Assembly (NCBI RefSeq): GCF_002160325.1
Contig: NZ_NFKJ01000003.1
Location: forward strand, 124,001-188,000
From: Lachnoclostridium sp. An181
Lineage (GTDB): Bacteria; Bacillota; Clostridia; Lachnospirales; Lachnospiraceae
Length of the DNA stretch: 64,000 nucleotides
Reading direction: 5' to 3'
Under the pieces are notes generated by a model, which was not told the origin of the DNA, did no database searches, and saw nothing but the letters and a program-made list of their open reading frames with translations. Numbering within the stretch: position 1 is the stretch's first letter; each line of letters begins with the position of its first letter. Below are positions 25,773 through 35,266 of this stretch, piece by piece. The translations under genes were made by a program, and so were the position numbers.

Positions 25773-28700
25773 TTAAAAGTCAAAAAGGGAAAGCTGGTTG
25801 GAATCCGGTAAATCTCCGAACATTCCAAGATCAGCCATCAAGTCAATGACTGTCTTACTCACCTTTGTCCGCTGCCTGAAGTCATCCTTTGACAGATACG
25901 GTCCATCCATGGATGCGTACTCCACTGCCTCAGCGGCCTTGTCCCCCATTCCTTCGATGCTGGACAAAGGCGGCATCAATTTTCCGTCTATGATCTGGAA
26001 TTTTGTCGCTTTTGCCCGGTAGATGTCCATTGGAAGAAATTCAAATCCCCTGGCATACATTTCCTGGACAATGCGCATATCTTTGAGTGTGGCCTGCTCT
26101 TTCTGGGACAGGGAGTCAGAACGCCTTTTATAATCTTTTATATAATACTCCAGCTGCTCCCTCCCCTGACACATCAGCTCATAGGAAAATGCAGTGGCGC
26201 GGATACTGAAATACGCTGCATAGTAGGCAAGCGGATAATTTACCTTACAGTACGCAATCCGATACGCCATCATGACGTAAGCGGCGGCATGGGCCTTTGG
26301 AAACATGTACTTGATCTTTTTGCAAGACCAGATATACCAGTCCGGAACACCTGCTTCTTTCATGGCCTGCTCCCACTCGGGTTTGAGCCCTTTTCCTTTT
26401 CGTACACTCTCCATAATGGTGAAGGACAACTCACTCTCCATCCCCATATTAATAAGATACGTCATAATATCATCCCTTGTACAGATTGCAGTGGAAATCG
26501 TCGCCTTGCCGGTCTCGATCAGAGTCTGTGCATTTCCAAGCCATACATCCGTACCATGAGACAGCCCGGAGATCCGGATCAGATCGGACAATGTCTTTGG
26601 TTTTGTGTCGACCACCATCTGGATGACGAAATCCGTTCCAAACTCCGGGATTCCAAGGCATCCTACCGGGCACCCGTCCAGATCTTCCGGCGTAATCCCA
26701 AGAGCGCTTGTGTCAGCAAACAGGGACATCACTTGTTTGTCGTCCAGACGGATTTTTTTCGCATCGAACGGCTTTCCTGTCAACTGCTCCACCAGCTCTT
26801 CGAGCATCTTGATGATGGTCGGATCGTCGTGTCCGAGTATGTCAAGTTTCAAAAGGTTGTGATCGATCGAATGGTAATCAAAATGTGTCGTGATAATGTC
26901 CGTGTGCATATCATTCGCCGGGTGCTGCACCGGGGTAAAGGAGTTGATGTCCTCCCCGATCGGAAGTACGATGATTCCTCCCGGGTGCTGTCCTGTACTT
27001 CTTCGTATTCCGGTACATCCCTGTACGATCCGGTCAATCTCACAATTCCTTTTTCGGTTGTTTCTCTCCTCAAAATAATTTTTTACATATCCAAAAGCAG
27101 TCTTGTCCGCCAAAGTTCCGATGGTTCCTGCCCTGTACGTCTGCCCGTCTCCGAAGATAACTTCCGTGTACTTGTGGGCATTGCTCTGGTAGTCCCCGGA
27201 AAAGTTCAGGTCAATATCCGGCTCTTTGTTTCCCTTAAACCCAAGAAATGTCTCAAAAGGAATATCAAACCCATCTTTTACGAGCATCTCGCCGCACACC
27301 GGGCAGGTTTTATCCGGCATATCCCATCCACATCCCCCGGCAAATTTTTTCACTTCTTCAGAGTCAAAATCACTGTAATGGCAATGCTTACAGTAATAAT
27401 GCGGGCTTAAAGGGTTGACTTCCGTGATCCCGGCCATTGTGGCAACAAAGGAAGATCCGACAGACCCCCTGGAACCGACCAGGTATCCATCGTCATTGGA
27501 CTTCCATACCAGTTTCTGGGCAATGATGTACATGACGGCAAATCCATTGGAGATAATGGAATTCAACTCCCTCTCCAGCCTTTCCGTCACAACCTTTGGC
27601 AGCTCTTCCCCGTACATGCTGTGGGCCTTATCGTAACATATCTTTCTAAGCGTCTGATCAGAGTCCGGGATAACCGGCGGACACTTATCCGGCCTCACAG
27701 GAGAAATTTTCTCCACCATATCTGCAATCCTGGATGGATTCTCTATGACGATCTCATGAGCCTTCGCTGCTCCAAGATAAGAGAACTCCTCCAACATCTC
27801 CTCCGTGGTGCGCAGGTACAAAGGAGGCTGTGAATCTGCATCTCCAAATCCTTTTCCCGCCATGATGATCCTTCTGTACACCTCATCGTCCGGATCAAGA
27901 AAATGCACATCGCAGGTGGCCACCACAGGCTTTTTGAACTCTTCCCCAAGCTTTACGATCCTGCGGTTGATATCCTTTAAATCCTCAATGGACTGTACGG
28001 CGCTGACCCTGTCGCTCTCGATCATAAAGGCATTGTTTCCATTTGGCTGAATCTCCAGATAATCGTAAAAATCCACGATCTTTGCAATTGTCTCCGGCGG
28101 CCGGTTGTTGAGCACTGCCTGGTAAAGTTCCCCTGCCTCGCAGGCGCTGCCCACAATGAGCCCCCTTCTGTATTTATTCAGCTCACTTTTAGGAATTCTC
28201 GGTCTCCTCCCAAAATATTTCAGATGAGACATGGAGACAAGCCGATAGAGATTGATACGCCCCTCGTCATTGCAGGCAAGAATGATCACATGGTATGTCG
28301 GAAGTTTCCGAATTGCATTTGGATTTAAGTTTCCAAACTGATTGACACCCTTTAACGTAGTGATCCCCCGTTCCTTTAACATCTCCACAAATTTTACAAA
28401 AATCTCCGCTGTCGCCCCCGCATCATCCACAGCCCTGTGATGGCTTTCCAGAGAAATATTCAATGCCTTTGCCACCACATCCAGCTTGTACTTGGAAAGT
28501 GTGGGCATCAAAACCCTTGCAAGTGCCACTGTATCCACAGACACAAAATCCGGGATAATGTCCTGATATCTGCAGTTCTGCTCAATAAAACCAACATCAA
28601 ATCCTGCATTGTGCGCAACAAGAACTGCTCCATCCACAAATTCCAGAAACTTTGGCAAAACCTCCTCAATCCGCGGCGCATCCATGACCATACCGTCCGT

Positions 28701-30236
28701 GATGCTTGTCAGCTGAGTGATCTTAAACGGGATCGGAACCCCCGGATTCACGAACGTACTGAATTTATCCACGATCTTCCCATTCTCCACCCGGACTGCT
28801 CCGATCTCAATGATCTTGTCCTTGATGGAACTGAACCCTGTTGTCTCAATATCAAAGACAACATATGCATCGTCCAGACTTTCCTCTTTTGCGCCCACGG
28901 CAATCTCCGTCAAGTCGTCCACCAGATACCCTTCAACCCCATAGATGATCTTAAACGGGTCATCCTTGTCCAGTGTCTCAATATAATGATTTGCATCTGT
29001 AAACGCCTGCACCACTCCGTGGTCTGTGATTGCGATCGCTTTGTGCCCCCAGTCATGAGCCCGTTTTACAATGGCTTTTGCATCTGAGACACCGTCCATA
29101 TCACTCATCTTCGTATGGCAGTGCAGTTCCACCCTCTTCTCCGGGTACGTATCCTTCCTCACCACGCGGAAATCCATAGCCTTCTTGATTCCATGCACAG
29201 AGCCAATGGTCAGCTCACTGTCAAATCGGTCGATGGCTGTCACTCCTTTGATCTTCAGGAATGCACCTTTTTTCACTTCTCCTAAAATTTGGGGCAGCTG
29301 CTCGTTTTTCACAAACATCTTTACCATAATAGAATCCGTAAAATCTGTCACAGCGAACATGACGATCGTTTTTTCATTGCGGATCTCTCTTGTGTCAAAA
29401 CTGATGACCTGCCCGCGGATAACGATCTCACCCATCTCACCTGTAACTTCCCTAAGTTCGATCGGTTCCTCATCGAAATTACGCCCATAGATCAGATTCG
29501 GGTCATCATCCCGTTTCAAAGGAATGAATTCCCGTTTCTTAAAGCTCTTTTGGAAGGTCTTTTCTGTTTTCTTATTCTCCTGTTTTTCCCCTGCAGTTTT
29601 TTCCTCAGCCTTTTTCTCCTGATGCGCTTTTTTTAGCACGGCATTTTTCTCCATGATCGCCTCCACTTCCTGCAAAAGCTGCATCTCATTGAGCTTTTTA
29701 TGTTTGCTCTCTTTTGCAGGACGGTAGGAAATCTCAATTGCAATCGGAATCTGGAAACGTTCTTCGTACACTTCTTTTAGAAGCATCCTGATGGAATCTT
29801 CCTTTCCCTGGGCAACGATATTGTCTTCCATCTCCAGTTTCAGCTTATTTCCCTCCTCAAAAATACAGGACGCATTCTGAAACATGTTGTACTCAATGGC
29901 GCTCTTTTGACGCAGTTCAAAAAGAATGCTCTCTTTGTATGCCTCCATCAGATTTTTCGGCGTATACTGACCCGAGAGCTGATATCTTTCCACTATATGT
30001 ATCCAGATAGGGGTTCGTCCAAAAAGCTGCTCCCGTATCATCTCTTCCATCTTCACGATCTGACGTTTCTGGATCAGGTGAGTGCTGAAAATATGAATCT
30101 TCAGGTAACTTCTCTCCTTGTTTGTCGTCACCTTTGGCACTTCCACATTCTCAAATAATTCCCGCAGCGTGCCTTCAGCCTTCAGCGTGGGAAACACATC
30201 AAAAAACATCTTTGTCACTGTCTTTACTCGTTCCAA
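25773..30236 (-). CDS. polC: DNA polymerase III alpha subunit, PolC type
   Basis: A 1487-residue replicative polymerase of low-GC Gram-positives. In order: an N-terminal domain (to about 200), an OB fold (about 268-350), a PHP domain (ELHCHTKMSDMDG near 370) split by a DEDDh 3'-5' exonuclease (FDIETTGF near 462), then the polymerase core with PDIDLNFSGDYQ and zinc cysteines (CKHCHY, CPVCGE). The start is TTG at 30236 behind AGGAG, inside the last codons of ispG (13-base overlap), so the two are probably translationally coupled. Confidence 0.97.
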   Translation of the reverse strand: MERVKTVTKMFFDVFPTLKAEGTLRELFENVEVPKVTTNKERSYLKIHIFSTHLIQKRQIVKMEEMIREQLFGRTPIWIHIVERYQLSGQYTPKNLMEAYKESILFELRQKSAIEYNMFQNASCIFEEGNKLKLEMEDNIVAQGKEDSIRMLLKEVYEERFQIPIAIEISYRPAKESKHKKLNEMQLLQEVEAIMEKNAVLKKAHQEKKAEEKTAGEKQENKKTEKTFQKSFKKREFIPLKRDDDPNLIYGRNFDEEPIELREVTGEMGEIVIRGQVISFDTREIRNEKTIVMFAVTDFTDSIMVKMFVKNEQLPQILGEVKKGAFLKIKGVTAIDRFDSELTIGSVHGIKKAMDFRVVRKDTYPEKRVELHCHTKMSDMDGVSDAKAIVKRAHDWGHKAIAITDHGVVQAFTDANHYIETLDKDDPFKIIYGVEGYLVDDLTEIAVGAKEESLDDAYVVFDIETTGFSSIKDKIIEIGAVRVENGKIVDKFSTFVNPGVPIPFKITQLTSITDGMVMDAPRIEEVLPKFLEFVDGAVLVAHNAGFDVGFIEQNCRYQDIIPDFVSVDTVALARVLMPTLSKYKLDVVAKALNISLESHHRAVDDAGATAEIFVKFVEMLKERGITTLKGVNQFGNLNPNAIRKLPTYHVIILACNDEGRINLYRLVSMSHLKYFGRRPRIPKSELNKYRRGLIVGSACEAGELYQAVLNNRPPETIAKIVDFYDYLEIQPNGNNAFMIESDRVSAVQSIEDLKDINRRIVKLGEEFKKPVVATCDVHFLDPDDEVYRRIIMAGKGFGDADSQPPLYLRTTEEMLEEFSYLGAAKAHEIVIENPSRIADMVEKISPVRPDKCPPVIPDSDQTLRKICYDKAHSMYGEELPKVVTERLERELNSIISNGFAVMYIIAQKLVWKSNDDGYLVGSRGSVGSSFVATMAGITEVNPLSPHYYCKHCHYSDFDSEEVKKFAGGCGWDMPDKTCPVCGEMLVKDGFDIPFETFLGFKGNKEPDIDLNFSGDYQSNAHKYTEVIFGDGQTYRAGTIGTLADKTAFGYVKNYFEERNNRKRNCEIDRIVQGCTGIRRSTGQHPGGIIVLPIGEDINSFTPVQHPANDMHTDIITTHFDYHSIDHNLLKLDILGHDDPTIIKMLEELVEQLTGKPFDAKKIRLDDKQVMSLFADTSALGITPEDLDGCPVGCLGIPEFGTDFVIQMVVDTKPKTLSDLIRISGLSHGTDVWLGNAQTLIETGKATISTAICTRDDIMTYLINMGMESELSFTIMESVRKGKGLKPEWEQAMKEAGVPDWYIWSCKKIKYMFPKAHAAAYVMMAYRIAYCKVNYPLAYYAAYFSIRATAFSYELMCQGREQLEYYIKDYKRRSDSLSQKEQATLKDMRIVQEMYARGFEFLPMDIYRAKATKFQIIDGKLMPPLSSIEGMGDKAAEAVEYASMDGPYLSKDDFRQRTKVSKTVIDLMADLGMFGDLPDSNQLSLFDF

Positions 30237-31282
30237 TGTTCCAGCTCCTCTTGTAGTACGGACAACAGTTCCTCTTCTTTTACTTTCTTCACGATCTGTC
30301 CTTTCTTGATGAGAAGGCCTTCGCCGATCCCGCCGGCAATTCCGATATCTGCTTCTTTAGCCTCTCCTGGTCCATTGACCACGCATCCCATAACTGCCAC
30401 TTTAATATCAAGCGGATAATCCTCCACCATTGTCTCCACCTTGTTTGCAAGCCCGATCAGATCGATCTTCGTCCTTCCACATGTCGGACAGGAGACAACT
30501 TCAATTCCTCCCTTTCGAAGTCCCAGTGTGCGAAGGATCAGTTTTGCAGTCTTAACTTCCTCCTCCGGGGCTCCGGTCAGGGACACCCGTATTGTGTCAC
30601 CGATTCCCTGGTAGAGGATAATGCCAAGCCCCACGGAGGACTTCACATTTCCGGACAACAGGGTACCTGACTCCGTAATGCCTACATGCAGCGGGTACGG
30701 ACACACTTTTGCAATCAGTTCATGCGCCTTTACACACATCAGCACGTCGGAAGACTTGATACTTACGACAAGATTGTCATAGCCGAATTTTTCGATCATT
30801 CTGACTTTTTCAAGGGCACTCTCAACAATCCCTTCCGCCGTCACACCGTCATACTTTTCCACCAGCTCTTTTTCCAGGGAACCACTGTTGACTCCGACGC
30901 GAATTGGAATCCCAAGTTCTTTTGCCTTGTCCACCACAGCTTTTAAACGTTCCTCGTTTCCGATATTGCCAGGGTTGATCCTTATTTTGTCAGCCCCGTT
31001 TTCCATGGCAGCAATGGCGAGACGGTAATCAAAATGAATATCTGCCACAAGCGGAATATGGATTCTCTTTTTAATCTCTCCAAGTGCCGCTGCCGCCTCC
31101 ATTGTCGGCACTGCACAGCGCACGATCTCGCAGCCCGCACTCTCAAGTCTTAAAATCTGACTGACTGTCGCGTCCACATCCTCTGTTTTTGTGTTTGTCA
31201 TGGACTGTATCGCCACAGGGTTTCCCCCTCCGATTTTTACATTTCCAATCCGAACAACCTTTGTATCCTTTCTCTGAAACAT
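30224..31282 (-). CDS. ispG: 4-hydroxy-3-methylbut-2-enyl diphosphate synthase (flavodoxin/ferredoxin)
   Basis: A 352-residue 4Fe-4S enzyme of the non-mevalonate isoprenoid pathway, converting methylerythritol cyclodiphosphate to HMBPP. The TIM-barrel N-terminus (VRIGNVKIGGGNPVAIQSMTN) is clear, as are the cluster cysteines in SCPTCGRT and AVMGCVVNGPGEA. It lies downstream of a terminator and overlaps the start of polC. In many clostridia ispG is also next to polC, but the usual rseP and dxr neighbours are absent here. Confidence 0.97.
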   Translation of the reverse strand: MFQRKDTKVVRIGNVKIGGGNPVAIQSMTNTKTEDVDATVSQILRLESAGCEIVRCAVPTMEAAAALGEIKKRIHIPLVADIHFDYRLAIAAMENGADKIRINPGNIGNEERLKAVVDKAKELGIPIRVGVNSGSLEKELVEKYDGVTAEGIVESALEKVRMIEKFGYDNLVVSIKSSDVLMCVKAHELIAKVCPYPLHVGITESGTLLSGNVKSSVGLGIILYQGIGDTIRVSLTGAPEEEVKTAKLILRTLGLRKGGIEVVSCPTCGRTKIDLIGLANKVETMVEDYPLDIKVAVMGCVVNGPGEAKEADIGIAGGIGEGLLIKKGQIVKKVKEEELLSVLQEELEHWNE

Positions 31283-31307
31283 GTTTTCCTTCCTTTCTTA
31301 TTCAGCG

Positions 31308-31347
31308 AAAAAATCCCTCTACGGCAACCGCCGCAAGGGATTTTTTT
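31308..31347 (-). terminator. terminator after the 152-residue membrane protein
   Basis: Stem AAAAATCCCT / AGGGATTTTT with an internal GC-rich arm and T-tracts on both strands. On the minus strand it follows the small membrane protein and precedes ispG-polC, so it may also reduce readthrough into ispG. Confidence 0.8.
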
Positions 31348-31349
31348 GT

Positions 31350-31808
31350 CTATTTTCTTGTAAATACGAGTTCTTCCCCATATTCCCGTTCTGTCAAAGT
31401 CAGCTCTCCGTTTTCAATATTGTAGTTAAACGTAGTCAAAAGCGGGCTTACCGCTGCCTCAAGATTCTCAGCGGAAAGTTGTCCGTTGGAATCTTCTGCC
31501 ACCTTTTCAAGTTCTTCTGTGTCCACCTGCATGGTGATGATCTTTTCCTCTTTGTCCAGTGTATAATTCAAACGAATCTTTACGTTTGTCTCTTCCAGAA
31601 GACTTTTGCATGTCACCAGGGCGGTTCCGTCGTTGATCTCCAGTTTCATGTTCATGTCCTCATTTTCCCATGTACCTTCCACCGGATCCCCTGTGAACAT
31701 TCTTGTGAGGAAGAAAACAGCGATGACAATGATCAAAATCGTTGTGATTCCGATCACCAGACGCCAGATGTGATTCCTTTTTGTTTCATCATTTTTTGCT
31801 ATCATCAT
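31350..31808 (-). CDS. membrane-anchored protein with lipocalin-like domain, unknown function
   Basis: A 152-residue protein with a basic N-terminus, one membrane segment at about residues 17-36 (LVIGITTILIIVIAVFFL) and an outward soluble domain starting GDPVEGTWENEDMNM. The G-T-W opening and alternating strands suggest a small beta-barrel such as seen in DUF-type secreted Firmicutes proteins, but I do not recognise a named family. It has its own consensus promoter and a terminator, so it is a separate unit between hisC and ispG. Confidence 0.75.
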   Translation of the reverse strand: MMIAKNDETKRNHIWRLVIGITTILIIVIAVFFLTRMFTGDPVEGTWENEDMNMKLEINDGTALVTCKSLLEETNVKIRLNYTLDKEEKIITMQVDTEELEKVAEDSNGQLSAENLEAAVSPLLTTFNYNIENGELTLTEREYGEELVFTRK

Positions 31809-31841
31809 CTATACTACCCTCTCGTTCGTGATTTTACTTCA

Positions 31842-31870
31842 ATTATACGGAAGTCACTGAAAGCTGTCAA
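31842..31870 (-). promoter_or_regulatory. consensus sigma-A promoter of the 152-residue membrane protein
   Basis: Minus strand: TTGACA, 17-nt spacer, TATAAT. The -35 box overlaps the hisC stop codon. Confidence 0.8.
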
Positions 31871-32922
31871 CGGGTAAGTATTCGTCCAAGAGCATCAAAC
31901 AGTTTCTCCATCTCCTCTTTCGTGCCAATGGATACGCGCAGATACCGGCCAGTCCTCTCCCCACCGAAATAGCGTACGTACACATCGCATTCCTTGAGTT
32001 TTTCAAAAATTTCTTTTGCCTCATGATCCGGATGTGTCACAAAAAGGAAATTTGCTTTGGAGTCCGGAAAGGAAAATCCTAACCTTAAAAATTCTCCTTT
32101 TGCCCACTCTCTTGTCTTTATGATCTCCTCTGTCGTTTTTTCAAAATATGAACGGTCCCTGACACTTTCCACCCCTGCAAGAAGGGCTGCGCGACTCATG
32201 GTGTAGGAATTAAACGAATACTTCACGTCATTTAAATACCGGATCAGCCTTTCGTTCCCAATCGCATAACCAATGCGCATTCCTGCCATGGAGCGTGCTT
32301 TGGAAAACGTCTGCACTACAAGAAGATTGTCGTACTTCTCTAAAAGCAAAACAGCGGAAGGCCCTGCGAAATCAATGTACGCCTCGTCCACGATCACAAT
32401 GACATCCTCATTGTGCTTTAGGATATCTTCCACAAAATCCAGGTTCTCATAGATTCCTGTCGGTGCATTCGGATTTGGAAAAATGATTCCCCCGTTTTCC
32501 TTGTAATAGTCCTGTCTTTGAATTCGAAAATCTTTGTCCAGTTTCGGGCATTCATATGGAATTCCAAAAAGCTCTGCCCACACCTTATAGAAAGAATATG
32601 TAAGATCCGGGAACAAAATCGGTTTTCCAGAATTAAAAAATGTAAGGAAACTCATGGCAAGCACATCGTCAGATCCAACGCCCACAAATACTTGTTCTTT
32701 TTTCACACCATAAAATTTTGCCATCTCACATACAAGTGATTCACTTGTCGGATCAGGATATTTTCTTAACTCGTCCGTATCCATGCTGTTCAATGCTTTT
32801 GCCACACCGGGAGCCGGCGGATATGGATTCTCATTTGTGTTCAATTTGATAACCTTTTTCTGCGGCTGTTCCCCGGGCACATATGGCTCTACTTTTCTGA
32901 TATTTTCTTCCCATTTCTTCAT
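31867..32922 (-). CDS. hisC: histidinol-phosphate aminotransferase
   Basis: A 351-residue fold type I PLP enzyme of histidine synthesis. KLNTNENPYPPAPGV near the start is the HisC signature; PNPNAPTG, VDEAYIDF and the PLP lysine in QTFSKARSMAGMRIGYA follow. It starts two bases after the preceding aminotransferase and is not near other his genes. A broader role with aromatic substrates is possible for this family. Confidence 0.92.
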   Translation of the reverse strand: MKKWEENIRKVEPYVPGEQPQKKVIKLNTNENPYPPAPGVAKALNSMDTDELRKYPDPTSESLVCEMAKFYGVKKEQVFVGVGSDDVLAMSFLTFFNSGKPILFPDLTYSFYKVWAELFGIPYECPKLDKDFRIQRQDYYKENGGIIFPNPNAPTGIYENLDFVEDILKHNEDVIVIVDEAYIDFAGPSAVLLLEKYDNLLVVQTFSKARSMAGMRIGYAIGNERLIRYLNDVKYSFNSYTMSRAALLAGVESVRDRSYFEKTTEEIIKTREWAKGEFLRLGFSFPDSKANFLFVTHPDHEAKEIFEKLKECDVYVRYFGGERTGRYLRVSIGTKEEMEKLFDALGRILTR

Positions 32923-32924
32923 AA

Positions 32925-34112
32925 TTAAAAGTATTCCTTTGCAAGTTCTTTGAATTTTGGCAGTGAATTTACGATCGTCTCATAGGAAACGCAGTATGCC
33001 AGCCTAACATAGCCAGGACACGCAAAAGAACTTCCAGGGACAAGAAGGATATTGTATTTCTTTGCAGCCTGGCAAAATTCTTTTTCATCTGCAACCGGAG
33101 ATTTGACAAACAAATAGAAGGCACCTTCCGGCTTGATGCAGGAGAATCCACACGCTTTCAATCCTTCATACAGAGTCTCCCTGTTTCTGTCATAGTAGGA
33201 AACGTCAGTCTTTGCATTCAGGCATTTTGCGATCACCTTCTGCTGAAGTGTCGGGGCATTCACGAATCCGAGGATCCTGTTTGCCACGCTGGCAGCAGAA
33301 ATGACTTCCTCACTGTCCGCCACTTCATTTGGAATGACAAGATAGCCGATGCGCTCTCCGGGCAGGGACAATGATTTGCTGTAAGAATATCCTACAATGG
33401 TATTTGCATAGTACTTTGTCAGGTACGGAACTTCCACTCCGTCATAGACAAGCTCTCTGTACGGTTCATCAGAAATAAGATAAATATCCGTGCCAAACTC
33501 TTTTTGTTTTTCTTCCAGGATCGCCGCCATCTTTTTGATCGTTTCCTCGGAATACACGACACCGGTCGGGTTATTCGGCGTATTTACGATAACTGCTTTT
33601 GTCTTTTTCGTAATCTTTTCCCTAAATTCATCCAGTTTTGGCTGAAAGGTTTCTGTATTTGGAGATACTTCCACCAATACCCCATCAAAATTTGACACAT
33701 AACTTCTGTATTCTCCAAAATAAGGAGCAAAGACAACGACCTCATCCCCAGGGTTGATGATCGTCTTCAAAATCACGTTCAGTCCGCCTGCTGCTCCCAC
33801 CGTCATCACGATATTCTCTGATGTGAAGGAGGTCTGAAATCTTTCATTCAAAGATTTGGCCACAGCCTTGCGCACTTCCTCATACCCTGCATTGCTGTTT
33901 GTGTATCCATGCACAATGAGAGGCTCCTCATCGTTTAAGATTTCCAAAAACGCATCTTTAACTTCCTTTGGCGCCGGAACATTCGGGTTTCCAAGGCTGA
34001 AATCAAATACGTTTTCTTTTCCATAGATGGATGCCAGCCTGTTCCCCTCCTCAAACATTGCCCGGATGGCAGAACTGTTTGCTACAAGATTTTTCATTTT
34101 TTCTGCTATCAT
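32925..34112 (-). CDS. pyridoxal phosphate-dependent aminotransferase (aspartate aminotransferase-like)
   Basis: A 395-residue class I/II aminotransferase. Visible are FDFSLGNPNVPAPKEV, VGAAGGLNVILKT, NTPNNPTGVVY, the SDEPYRELVYDG aspartate/tyrosine region and the PLP lysine in YSYSKSLSLPGERIGY. The likely amino donor is aspartate or an aromatic amino acid; the sequence does not settle this. It sits between a DUF2156 gene (20 bases upstream) and hisC (2 bases downstream) in one operon. Confidence 0.92.
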   Translation of the reverse strand: MIAEKMKNLVANSSAIRAMFEEGNRLASIYGKENVFDFSLGNPNVPAPKEVKDAFLEILNDEEPLIVHGYTNSNAGYEEVRKAVAKSLNERFQTSFTSENIVMTVGAAGGLNVILKTIINPGDEVVVFAPYFGEYRSYVSNFDGVLVEVSPNTETFQPKLDEFREKITKKTKAVIVNTPNNPTGVVYSEETIKKMAAILEEKQKEFGTDIYLISDEPYRELVYDGVEVPYLTKYYANTIVGYSYSKSLSLPGERIGYLVIPNEVADSEEVISAASVANRILGFVNAPTLQQKVIAKCLNAKTDVSYYDRNRETLYEGLKACGFSCIKPEGAFYLFVKSPVADEKEFCQAAKKYNILLVPGSSFACPGYVRLAYCVSYETIVNSLPKFKELAKEYF

Positions 34113-34132
34113 TGTCCTCTTCTCCTTTTCCT

Positions 34133-35041
34133 TTATTTATTTTCACTTTTTATTGATGCAATTCCCTTTTCAACAAGAAAAACCGGACGGTAGGAAAGTT
34201 TGGCTTTTCTAAGCCCTTCTGCCCCTGTATCCTCTTCCCTGTTGACATACTGATAGTCCATGCACTCGTGCTGTACAAACTGCTGATTGATCATCGGATA
34301 AGCGCCCTCTACATCAGCAAATGCCTTCTCGATATGCACGACAAACGTATCCGAACAAATCGGCTCTCCCATGGTAAATGCCACAATCTCTCCGTTTACT
34401 CTCAAAATACCTCCCACAGCGCCAAGCTCTTTGAACAGACGCAATGAGTTGAGCGTCACACACATCTCAGAATTCTTCTCCTCATCCTCCTCGCAGCCGT
34501 TTTGGTTCCTCCACTTGAGCGCCATCTGAAAACATTCTTCCAGATTCTCCTCCCGTATCGGCTCATAGGACCAGTTTGCATATTTTGCCTTGAATTTATT
34601 GATGTGATTGCGTTTCCCGTGAAGTTTTTTGCCTGACAGAGTTGCCAGTTTTTCTGTCTCATACACATAGTCCGCAATATCCCTGTTGCACTCCACTGTG
34701 AACATACCCGGATAAAGCTCTTCCAGCTCCTCCATCTGCTCTTTCGTCATATTGTGCAGCTGAAACGGCACTCCCTTTTCCCTGCTGTATGCCATCAGTA
34801 CTTCCAGTGCTTTTTTCACATCTTCCTTTTTCCCCGCCGGGTACGCAAACGTAAATCCATCGTCTGTCTTTGTCTGAAATACCAGAGTATCCTCCACGAT
34901 CGCAAACCCCACTCCATAAAATCTTGCCCAGAGAAATACATTGATAAATGTCCTTTCACAACTCCTGGACGGGTAAGTTTTAAAATAACGTTCTATAAGC
35001 TCCTTGTCCTCCAATGCAGGTCTTTTAAATTGTAATTCCAT
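34133..35041 (-). CDS. DUF2156 (GNAT-like) protein
   Basis: A 302-residue soluble protein of the DUF2156 family, which has two acyl-CoA N-acyltransferase-like halves and is related to the aminoacyl-transfer domain of phosphatidylglycerol lysyltransferases. Family features include FINVFLWARFYGVGFAIVED, HGKRNHINKFKAKYANW and the C-terminal EGLRKAKLSYRPVFLVEK. No membrane segments are attached, unlike MprF. The substrate is unknown. First gene of a three-gene unit with two aminotransferases. Confidence 0.85.
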   Translation of the reverse strand: MELQFKRPALEDKELIERYFKTYPSRSCERTFINVFLWARFYGVGFAIVEDTLVFQTKTDDGFTFAYPAGKKEDVKKALEVLMAYSREKGVPFQLHNMTKEQMEELEELYPGMFTVECNRDIADYVYETEKLATLSGKKLHGKRNHINKFKAKYANWSYEPIREENLEECFQMALKWRNQNGCEEDEEKNSEMCVTLNSLRLFKELGAVGGILRVNGEIVAFTMGEPICSDTFVVHIEKAFADVEGAYPMINQQFVQHECMDYQYVNREEDTGAEGLRKAKLSYRPVFLVEKGIASIKSENK

Positions 35042-35085
35042 ATCAACTCTTCCTTTTTCACGTTAATGTTTTAAAACTAGACAAT

Positions 35086-35095
35086 AGTATATCAC
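35086..35095 (-). promoter_or_regulatory. extended -10 promoter of the DUF2156 operon
   Basis: Minus strand TGATATACT, an extended -10 element about 45 bases upstream of the start codon. No good -35 is visible. The rest of the 35042-35224 gap is AT-rich with no other feature that I recognise. Confidence 0.45.
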
Positions 35096-35224
35096 ATTTT
35101 CTTTTTTGCTTGCTACCTCATTTGTCCAATTTTTCATAATTTTACCGTTTTTCTTTTTTTTCATCCGTGATTTTGTTACATTCCACTTAAATGCCACCGG
35201 GTACTTCCCCCTGAATATATCATA

Positions 35225-35252
35225 AAACGTGCGCCCTTAGGACGCACGTTTC
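35225..35252 (-). terminator. intrinsic terminator after prfA
   Basis: Minus strand: 12-bp stem AAACGTGCGTCC / GGCGCACGTTTT around a TAAG loop, with a short T-tract (TTTTATG). It ends the rpmE-DUF1385-prmC-prfA run. Confidence 0.8.
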
Positions 35253-35266
35253 AAATAAAATTCTCT

